From the NCBI RefSeq assembly GCF_032452875.1, contig NC_083897.1, forward strand, positions 5,872,854 through 5,936,853: a stretch of 64,000 nucleotides of DNA. Direction: 5' to 3'. The notes beneath the pieces were generated by a model, which worked only from the letters and a program-made list of their open reading frames with translations, did no database searches and had not been told where the DNA came from. Made by a program: the position numbers and the translations under genes. Positions 55,567 through 64,000 of the stretch are shown one piece after another; positions within the stretch are counted from its first letter, which is position 1; every line of letters begins with the position of its first letter. Source of the DNA: Bos javanicus. Lineage: Eukaryota > Chordata > Mammalia > Artiodactyla > Bovidae.

Positions 55567-58474
55567 CCAACAAATCACAGAAGAAATTGAAAAAGAAATC
55601 AAAATATGCATGTAAATAAATGACAATGAAAACACTACAACCCAAAACCTATGGGATTCAGTAAAAGCAGTGCTAAGAGGAAGGTTCATAGCAATACTGC
55701 TTACCTCAAGAAACAACAGAAAAAAAAATAACCTAACTTTATACCTAAAGCAACTAGAAAATGAAGAATTGAAGAACCCCAAAGTTAGTAGAAGGAAAGA
55801 AATCATAAAAATCAGAATAGAAATAAATGATAAAGAAACAAAGGAGAACTATAGCAAGAATCAACAAAACTAAAAGCTTGTTCTTTGAGAAAATAAATAC
55901 AATAGACAAACCATTAGCCAGACTCATTAAGAAAAAAAGGGAGAAGAATCAAATCACCAAATTAGAAATGAAAATGGAGAATTCAAACAGACAACACAGA
56001 AATACAAAGGATCATAAGAGACTACTATCAGCAACTATATGCCAATAAAATGGACAACTTGGAAGAAATGGAGGAATTCTTAGAAAAGTGTAACCTTTCA
56101 AAACTGAGCTAGGAAGAAACAGAAAATCTAAACAGACCCATCTCAAGCATGAAAATTGAAACTGTAATAAAAAATTTTCCAACAATCAAAAGCCCAGGTC
56201 CAGATGGCCACACAGGTGAATTCTACCAAAAATTTAGAGAAGAGATAACACCAATCCTACTCAAACTCTTCCAGAAAATTGCAGAGGAAGGTAAACTCCC
56301 AAACTCATTCTTTGAGGCCACCATCACCCTAATACCAAAACCAGACAGAGATGCCACAAAAAAGCAAACTACAGGCCAATATCACTGATGAACATACATG
56401 CAAAAATCTTCCACAAAGTTCTAGCAAACAGAATCCAACAACATATTAAAAAGATCATACATCATGACCAAGTGGGCTTTATCTCAGGGATGCAAGAATT
56501 CTTCAGTATTTGCAAATCAGTAAATGTGGATACACCACATTAACAAACTGAAAAGTAAAAATCATATGATTATCTCAATAGATAAGAGAAAGCCTTTGAC
56601 AAAATTCAACACCCATTTGTGATCAAAACTCTCCAGAAAGCGGGCATAGAAAGACCATACCTCAACATAATAAAAGCCAAATATGATAAACCCACAGCAA
56701 ACATTATCCTCAATGGCGAAAATTGAAAGCATTTCCCCTAAAGTTAGGAACAAGACAAGGGTGCCCACTCTCACACTACTATTCAACATAGTTTTGGAAG
56801 TTTTAGCCACAGCAATCAGAGAAGAAAAAGGAATAAAAGGAATCCATATTGGAAAAGAAGTAAAACTCTCACTGTTTGCAGATGACATGATCCTCTACAT
56901 AGAAAACCCTAAACACTCCACCAGAAAATTACTAGAGCTAATCAATGAATATAGTAAAGTTGCAGGATTATAAAATTAATTCACAGAAATCCCTTGCATT
57001 CCTATACACTAACAATGAGAAGACAGAAATTAAGGAAACAATTCCATTCACCATTGTGACAAAAGAATAAAATACTTAAGAATAAATCTACCTAAATAAA
57101 CAAAAGACCTATATATAGAAAACTATAAAACACTGATGAAAGAAATCAAAGATGACACAAATAGATGGAGAAACACACCATGTTCATGGATTGGAAGAAT
57201 CAATGTAGTGAAAATGAATATACTACCCAAAGCAATCTATATATTCAGTGCAATCCCTGTCAAGCTACCAATGGTATTTTTCACAGAACTAGAACAAATA
57301 ATTTCACAATTTGAATGGAAACACAAAACACACACACACACACACACACAATACCTTGACTAGCCAAAGGAATCTTGAGAAAGAAGGGAACTGGAAGAAT
57401 CAACCTGCTTGACATCAGACTACACTACAAAGCTATAGTCCTCAAGACAGTATGGTACTGGCACAAAACAGAAATATAGATCAATGGAACAAAATAAAAA
57501 GCCCAGAGATAAATCCATGCACCTATGGACACCTTATCTTTGACAAAGGAGGCAAAATATACAGTGGAGAAAAGACAATCTCTTTAACAAGTGGTGCTGG
57601 GAAAACTGGTCTGCCACCTGTAAAAGAATGAAACTAGAACACTTTCTAACACCATACACAAAAATGAACTCAAATTGGATTAAAGATCTAAATGTAAGAC
57701 CAGAAACTATAAAACTCCTAGAGGAAAACATGGGCAGAACACACTCTGACATAAATCACAGCAAGATCCTCTATGACCCACTTCCCAGAGTAATAGGCAT
57801 AAAACCAAAAACAAACACATGGGAGCTAATTAAACTTGAAAGCTTTTGCACAATGAAGGAAGCTATAAGCAAGGTGAAAAGACAGCCTTCAGAATGGGAG
57901 AAAATAATAGCAAACAATGCAACTGACAAAGAATTAATCTTAAAAATATACAAGAAGCTCCTGCAGCTCAATTCCAGAAAAATAAATGACCCAATCAAAA
58001 AATGGGCCAAATAACTAAACAGATATTTCTCCAAAGGAGACCTACAGATGGCTAACAAACACATAAAAAGATGCTCAACATCAGTCATTATCAGAGAAAT
58101 GCAAATCAAAACCACAATGAAGTACCATCTCATGCCAGTCAGAATAGCTGCTATCAAAATGTCTACAAACAATACATGCTGGAGAGAAAAGGGAACCCTC
58201 TTACACTGTTGGTGGAAAGGCAAACTAGTACAGCCACTATAGAGAACAGTGTGGGGATTCCTTAAAAAATTGTAAATAGAACTGCCATGTGCCCAAGCTA
58301 TCCCACTGCTGGGCATACACACTGAGGAAACCAGAACTGAAAGAGACATGTGTACCCTAATGTTCATCACAGCACTGTTTATAATAGCCAGGACATGGAA
58401 GAAACCTAGATGTCCATCAGCAGAGGAATGGATCAGAAAGCATATGTGTATATAAATTTACACAATGGAATATT
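55567..58474 (+). pseudogene. L1 ORF2 reverse-transcriptase and C-terminal remnants
   Basis: Consecutive broken frames: 55,827-56,048 (KPLARLIKKKREKNQI), 56,149-56,388 (SPGPDGHTGEFYQKF, motif 0-1 area, and ATITLIPKPDRD), 56,683-56,973 (catalytic LFADDMILYIENP), 57,136-57,363, 57,628-58,014 and 58,048-58,242. In the last, the cysteine motif is damaged (NNTCWREKGTLLHCWW lacks the second Cys). Continues after the BovB at 59,352. Confidence 0.85.
57321..57351 (+). repeat. (CA)n microsatellite inside L1 ORF2
   Basis: ACACAAAACA followed by a pure CA run. It replaces coding sequence at this point of ORF2. Confidence 0.95.
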
Positions 58475-59351
58475 CAGTTCAGTCGCTCAGTCGTTTCCGA
58501 CTCTTTGAGACCCCATGAATCACAGCGTGCCAGGCCTCCCTGTCCATCACCAACTCCCAGAGTTTACTCAAACTCATGTCCATCGAGTCAGTGATGCCAT
58601 CCAGCCATCTCATCCTCTGTCATCCCCCTCTCCTCCTGCCCCCAATCCCTCCCAGGATCAGGGTCTTTTCCAATGAGTTAACTCTTTGCATGAGGTGGCC
58701 AAAGTATTGGAGTTTCAGCTTTAGCATCAGTCCTTCCAATGAACACCCAGGATTGATCTTTAAAATGGACTGCTTGGATCTCCTTGCAGTCCAAGGGACT
58801 CTCAAGAGTCTTCTCCAACACCACAGTTCAAAAGCATCAATTCTTCAGCGCTCAGCTTTCTTCACAGTCCATCTCTCACATCCATACATGACCATTGGAA
58901 AAACCATAGCCTTGACTAGATGGATCTTTGTTGGCAAAGTAATGTCTCTGCTTTTGAATATGCTATCTAGGTTGGTCATAACTTTCCTTCCAAGGAGTAA
59001 GTGTCTTTTAATTTCATGGCTGCAATCACCATCTGCAGTGATTTTGGAGCCCAGAAAAATAGTCTGACACTGTTTCCACTGTTTCCCCATCTATTTCCCA
59101 TGAAGTGATGGGACCAGATGCCATGATCTTAGTTTTCTGTATGTTGAGCTTAAGCCAACTTTTTCACTCTCCTCTTTCACCCTCATCAAGAGGCTTTTTA
59201 GTTCCTCTTCACTTTCTGCCATCATGGTGATGTCATCTACATATCTGAGGTTATTGATATTTCTCCTGGCAATCTTGATTCCAGCTTGTGCTTCTTTCAG
59301 CCCAGGGTTTCTCATGATGTACTCTGCATATATGTTTAATAAGCAAGGTGA
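58475..59351 (-). mobile_element. BovB LINE 3' part, antisense, in L1
   Basis: From the BovB 3' terminus (CAGTTCAGTCGCTCAGTCG) to a truncation just downstream of motif B (AATAAGCAAGGTGA). Minus-strand frames 59,091-59,315 (RYVDDITMMAESEEELKS), 58,845-59,090 and 58,620-58,805 are coding remnants. The L1 reads GGAATATT before and ATTACTCAGC after, identical in position to 45,842/47,947. Confidence 0.92.
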
Positions 59352-59870
59352 ATTACTCAGCTATTAAAAAAACACATTTGAGTTAGTTCTAATGAGGTGG
59401 ATGAAACTGAAGCCTATTATACAGAGTGAAGTAACTCAGAAAGTAAAACGCCAATACAGTATATTAACATATATATATATATGAAATCTAGAATGATGGT
59501 AATGACAACCCTATACGCAAGACAGCAAAAGAGACACAGATATAAAAGACTGACTTTTGGACTCCATGGGAGAAGGCGAGGGTGGGGTGATTTGAGAGAA
59601 TAGCATGGAAACATCTATATTACCGTATGCGTATGTGAAATAGATGACCAGTCCAAATTCAATGTAGCAAACAGGGCACTCAAAGTCAGTGCACTGGGAC
59701 AACCCAGAGGAATGGGATGGGGAAGGAGATGGGAGGTGTGTTTGGGATGGAGGGACACATATACACCTTTGGCTGATTCATGTCAATGTTTAGGCAAAAA
59801 CTACCACAATATTTTAAAGTAGTTAGCCTATTTGAAATAAATTGATTAATTAAAACGTTTAAAATGTAAT

Positions 59871-60589
59871 TCGTTATATTAGATAAAGGAAGAAAACACA
59901 TATGACCAATAGATATGCAACTTATTTTTAAAAATTCAGCATTCATCAGGATGAACGTTAGGAATCAGTTAATAGTTTGTAGAACTCCTTCACCCCATTC
60001 CACGATTCATAGTGGTATAGAGACAGACACATATACAGACAACACAACACCCCCCCACACACCCTCCACTTCCCATCTGTAAATATTAGCAGTTTAGCTC
60101 ATGATTATTACTGTGTTTACAGTAAGCATCCTAGTGAATGAATCTTACCAATAAGTTTTATATGTTTATTTGCTCACTACTGTTTCTTATACCTCTTGAT
60201 AGTTTGTCTTTTGCCCTAGTATACTAAAAAAATTATTATAGCAAGTATGTGTCAATATTACACTTTGATAGCTTCATGTCCCTAACATTATTTTTTCTTT
60301 ACACAGAAGATTTCATTTTGAAAACCATGTTACCCTTACATCAGGCACTTTAGAGTGAGACTTTCTCCTTTTGACATAAAATGATTTCGTAAATTATCTG
60401 AAGCCTGTAGGTCTTAAATGTAAAACAAGTGGATGTAATATTATTAAAATTCAGCCATTTTGATACAACTGCAAAGGTGATTATTGAAATATAAGAATGT
60501 GATTGGTTTTTATTAGAACATATTTTAGTATCTTTGCTAGTGAAGCTTAGCCTCAGTTGCCAATAGCTAGGACCACACTTGGAAATGTT
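59871..60589. other. AT-rich intergenic stretch
   Basis: A C-run with CACA at 60,048-60,061 is the only low-complexity feature. Possibly decayed repeat; none named. Confidence 0.4.
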
Positions 60590-60616
60590 CTAAAATGCAG
60601 TTCATACTTCTGCTTT

Positions 60617-60741
60617 CAATCATCTCAGGAACTAATCCCACAAACAGAGGAGCCTGGTGAGATACAGTCCATGAGGCTGTTAAGTGTTGGACATGACTTT
60701 GCAACTTAACAACTACCACCACGACCACATTCAGCAACCCC
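60617..60741 (+). mobile_element. Old BovA-type SINE fragment with long duplication
   Basis: GAGGAGCCTGGTGAGATACA and TTGGACATGACTTTGCAACTT mark a diverged BovA body. Flanked by 27-bp near-identical words: CTAAAATGCAGTTCATACTT... (60,590-60,616) and CTAAAAAGCAATTCATACTT... (60,742-60,768). Confidence 0.75.
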
Positions 60742-60768
60742 CTAAAAAGCAATTCATACTTCTGCTTT

Positions 60769-61194
60769 TTTTTCAGTCTCAGAAACTACTATTATGCTGT
60801 TACTCCTTTGATCAGAAAACATATTACTCAGTTTCTAAGCACCCTCTTCACCTAAACAGCTATAAGAATTATCAACGGCCTTTTCCACCACTGGCTTTTT
60901 CTTCGTAGTCTGCCTGGAGAGATACGTGAAGCTGTGGCCATATTTTTTTCCTTTTGAGTCCAGGTACTTATCCTTTCATCAGAATTAAATGTAGGATGGT
61001 CAGTTAGGAGTCACTCTTACAGTTTGCTTCTGTTTTGTCTTCTTCCACAGTAGGTCTGTTTGTGTTGCATTTAAAGGCCAACTCAGAGTTATGAATTATG
61101 TTGTTCTTCACATCTTTGAAAGGGGAGTTATCATTTAATGAGGCTAATGGAGGAGTAGGATAAAAAGCCGGAGGCAGAATTTAAGGACATAATA
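60769..61194. other. Intergenic stretch, nothing recognised
   Basis: No assignable feature. Confidence 0.45.
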
Positions 61195-62520
61195 GCCTAG
61201 TTTTCCAAAACTAATTAAAGATACTAACAAAAAAATAAGACTTAAGAAACCTTAGAAATCCCAAGAAAGAGAAACGTTAATTAAACACTCAGTACAGCAT
61301 AATGAAAGTATAGATCACTAAAGATAAAAAAGTATAGGAAATCATCAAAGGCAAAATATATTCATGAAAAAAGGCAATGTTTGAATTAACAGTTGACTTC
61401 TCAATAGCAGCAATGGAAGCCAAAAGCCAGTGGAGTGATATTTTCAATGTGGCAAAATAAATTAATACACAGCCTAGAAGAATATGCTCAATGAATGTTT
61501 TTTTGACAACTAAAGGAGAAATACAAACTGAGTGGATGACAAAGTAATTAATGTGTTCTGCAACTTTCATATCATCTAGATGAAGGGAAGATATATTGAT
61601 CCCCTTTAGAACTGAATAAGTTAAATACACACACAATAATTTCTAGAGAAGCCACTAGAAGAATGGAAATGAAGTATGTATTATTTTGTAGCAACAAGTA
61701 AAAAAACAATTTCAAAGAAAGGCAAAAAGAAAATAAGCTGAAGCAGTATAAAATAAATGTTATATATGAGCCCAATATTTGCTAAAATGTAAATTAAATA
61801 TATATTAAATGTAAATAGGCTAAGCATCCTGGTTAAAAGACTAAATTTCTTAGAATGGATTGAAAAGTTCAACTATATTTAGTTTATACCGGGAATAGTT
61901 TTAAACATAAGTATATAAAAAGTTTAAATTAAAAGGGTGAAATAGGTTATATCATTGAATACTAATCAAAAGGGTAAATATAATGAACACTTTTAAAAAT
62001 ATTTTACATTCATTTTTAGGTTTGAATAATAAAAATATTCATCTCTTGCTGTTAAGAAATATGTGTGGTCCTTTCAAATAATGCTATCCATAGTTGATAT
62101 AGGATAAATCTGTGTTTATACACAAAGACATATAAATGCAAATATTATGAGCAGAAAAAAAAAGGGTAAATATAATGTTATACTGCTATCAAAAGTAATC
62201 TATAAAGGGACAGAAAGAATTGCTATAATGAAAGTGTTGCTTTCACTAGGAAACCAACACTATGGTGTTATGTAACACTTGATTACATAGCCTCAAAATA
62301 TATAATGCACAAATTTACAGAACAACAGTATGCAGATGAAATCTACAGTCATGGTAGGATATTATAGCGTATTTCTCTAAATTGATAGGTCAAAAAGTTA
62401 AGTCATAAAGAATATAGAAAAGTTTTGTATAGCATAACTAATAACCTTGATCCAGTAGACATCTATGTAACACTATGTCCAGCTAATAAATAGTACAACC
62501 TTTTAAATCATAAAATATTT

Positions 62521-62880
62521 AACAATAACCCGGGGTACGAGACAGCAAAAGAGACACTGATGTATAGAACAGTCTTATGGACTCTGTGGGAGAGGGAGAG
62601 GGTGGGAAGATGTGGGAGAATGGCAATGAAACATGTAAAATATCATGTAGGAAATGAGTTGCCAGTCCAGGTTCGATGCATGATGCTGGATGCTTGGGGC
62701 TGGTGCACTGGGACGGCCCAGAGGGATGGTATGGGGAGGGAGGAGGGAGGAGGGTTCGGGATGGGGAACACATGTATACCTGTGGCGGATTCATTTTGAT
62801 ATTTGGCAAAACTAATACAATTATGTAAAGTTTAAAAATAAAATAAAATTGGAAGAATAAAAAAAAAAAAGAAAAAAAAA
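62521..62880 (+). mobile_element. Young L1_BT 3' end, sense
   Basis: Starts AACAATAACCCGGGGTACGA and ends with the AAATAAAATTGGAAGAA tail and a mixed A-run (62,858-62,880). A 79-codon 3' UTR frame (62,560-62,799) translates identically to one in the antisense copy at 37.3-37.6 kb. Only about 0.35 kb long. Confidence 0.92.
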
Positions 62881-63284
62881 TTGACCATATAATGAGCTAT
62901 ATTGCAAGTTTCAATTTAAAAAAAAGCATGTTCTCTGACCTCAGTGAAATTGAACTAAAAATAAATAGCATAAAGATAGCTAGAAAAACCTCATATGTAT
63001 GGAAATTAAAAAAAAAAAAATTCTAAATCCACATTTAAAAGAAGAAATCACAGTGGATACCAGAGAGTAGTCTGCACAGAATGAAAACAAGCTATATTAA
63101 AGATTATGACAATCAGTTCAACTGGAATTTAAAATGAAAAATTTCCCCTTAAGTATATATATTACAGAAGCAATTTCATTGCAAAATTATAATATATGGA
63201 TATATGTTTAAAACTAGATAAATACCACTAGAATTATATCAAATAAAGTAGATGGAAGCAAATAATAAAATGAAGAGAAGTATC

Positions 63285-63476
63285 AGTTGTGACCGACTCT
63301 TTGAAATCCCATGTACTGTAGCCCTCCAGGCTCCTTTGTGCATGGAATTCTCAAGGCAAGAATACTACAGTGGATTGCCATTCTCTTCTCCAGGAGATCT
63401 TCCCAACCCAGGGATCAAACTCAGGTCTCCTGCATTTCAGGCAGATTCTTTACTGTCTGAGACATCAGGGAAGCCA
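63285..63476 (-). mobile_element. Bov-tA SINE, antisense
   Basis: TGTGACCGACTCTTTGAAAT through CTGAGACATCAGGGAAGCC: BovA body and a tRNA-like head in reverse complement. Flanking AATGAAGAG/AATGAAAAG words suggest an imperfect duplication. Confidence 0.85.
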
Positions 63477-64000
63477 TTTAATGAAAAGGAAAATAACCAT
63501 TCAATAGACAAGATCAGCAAGGTCAGAATTTGGTTTTCAAAATAATAATAAAATTGACAAAATGTTGTTTATTGAGGAAAAAATAGTTAAAGGAAAATAC
63601 CCATTATCTGGAACAAAACCTGAGACACAATCAAAGATGCTGCTTTTACAACCTTATATATTTGGAATCAGTATAAGATCACAAGGCCTACAGTGTAATA
63701 CAGCACATTAGCAGAATGAAAGACAAAATCAACATGAATATCTCAACTGATGCAGAAAAACATTATACAAATTTAAGACCTTTTCATTATTCAAAGTCTC
63801 AGTGAACTAGGAGTACAAGGCCAAACTACCTCAACATAATAATTTTCATATATAAGAAGCCTACGGCTAACATCATAATCAGTGCTTAAAAATTGAAAGC
63901 TTTTTTCTTTCAGTAAGGCAAGAACTCTTGCTCTCACCACTTCTATTTAACACAGTATTGGAAGTCCTAGCCAGTTTTTAGGCAAGAAAAACAAAAATAG

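Larger units (their letters stand above)
52433..59857 (+). mobile_element. Structurally full-length ruminant L1, inactive, split by BovB
   Basis: Starts GGGCGGGGGGTGGTCCTAAG (5' UTR), then ORF1 remnant (from 53,874), ORF2 remnant (from 54,802) and 3' UTR ending near 59,857. Flanks TTTAAAATAAT (52,422-52,432) and TTTAAAATGTAAT (59,858-59,870) support a complete insertion. Without the 877-bp BovB the element is about 6.5 kb. Both ORFs have many stops and frameshifts, so it cannot retrotranspose. Confidence 0.9.
61195..64000 (+). mobile_element. Old L1M-type element, sense, running off the window
   Basis: ORF1 C-terminal half at about 61,195-61,560 (CAGTTGACTTCTCAATAGCA, GGAAGCCAAAAGCCAGTGGA), ORF2 endonuclease region at 61,790-62,518 and 62,881-63,240, reverse-transcriptase region 63,480-64,000 ending just before the catalytic motif. 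Extremely mutated; interrupted by a young L1 tail and a SINE. Confidence 0.7.

Noticed and set aside
57771..58370. 199-codon hydrophobic minus-strand frame, membrane-protein-like
   Set aside because: Antisense of the L1 ORF2 C-terminal region; the same shadow appears opposite the L1 at 37,989-38,450.
1..64000. CRISPR, phage-defence, operon or toxin-antitoxin type systems
   Set aside because: The DNA is mammalian. The recurring repeats are SINE, LINE and transposon copies, not regularly spaced arrays, and no prokaryotic gene structure is present.

Overview
This 64-kb window is nuclear DNA of a ruminant, probably a bovid. The evidence is the repeat content: BovB (RTE-clade) LINEs, Bov-tA and BovA2 SINEs, a cetartiodactyl CHR-type SINE and L1_BT-type LINE-1 copies lie side by side, over much older mammalian repeats (MIR, L2, MER5A, MER2/Tigger, old L1). 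The species cannot be fixed from these. I found no host protein-coding gene, rRNA, functional tRNA or CRISPR array. Nearly every longer open frame is a piece of L1 ORF1/ORF2 or of the BovB ORF, or an antisense shadow of one. All family names are by recognition; no database search was possible.

Layout. 0-0.8 kb: 5'-truncated young L1. 0.8-3.6 kb: non-coding, few repeats. 3.6-10.2 kb: one old L1 broken up by a BovB, four tRNA-headed SINEs, a MER2-like DNA transposon and a BovA2. 10.2-14.9 kb: MIRs, an antisense old L1, an L2 tail. 14.9-16.5 kb: BovB lacking its 3' end. 17-18.3 kb: old antisense L1 with L1_BT and BovA2 inserts. 18.7-22.4 kb: repeat-poor. 22.7-24.9 kb: two BovB copies in inverted orientation. 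25-27.4 kb: MIR, L1_BT and SINEs. 27.4-31.8 kb: old antisense L1 carrying a BovB that itself carries an opposite-strand BovB. 31.8-35.1 kb: repeat-poor. 35.1-39.5 kb: near full-length BovB with an inverted 5' third, split by a young L1 with a second poly(A) tract. 40-41 kb: scrambled BovB. 41.3-45.7 kb: MER5A, CHR, SINEs, a split Tigger-like element and an unexplained direct repeat. 45.7-48.5 kb: L1 3' end split by BovB. 49-52.4 kb: old L1 fragments in opposed orientation. 52.4-59.9 kb: structurally full-length but dead L1 with 5' UTR, both ORF remnants and target-site duplication, split by BovB. 61.2-64 kb: old L1 running off the window.

The genes do not work together as a pathway; the window records successive transposition. 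By my own segment lengths, twelve BovB segments sum to about 16 kb, a quarter of the window. The observation most worth a second look is that two different L1 copies each carry an antisense BovB joined at exactly the same L1 nucleotide (45,842/47,947 and 58,474/59,352). Also notable are a BovB with twin-priming structure, an L1 with an apparent 3' transduction, two L1 3' ends whose 79-codon frame translates identically (recent activity), large inverted BovB pairs, and a 147/144-bp direct repeat with no assigned family. I see no undescribed multi-gene system here.
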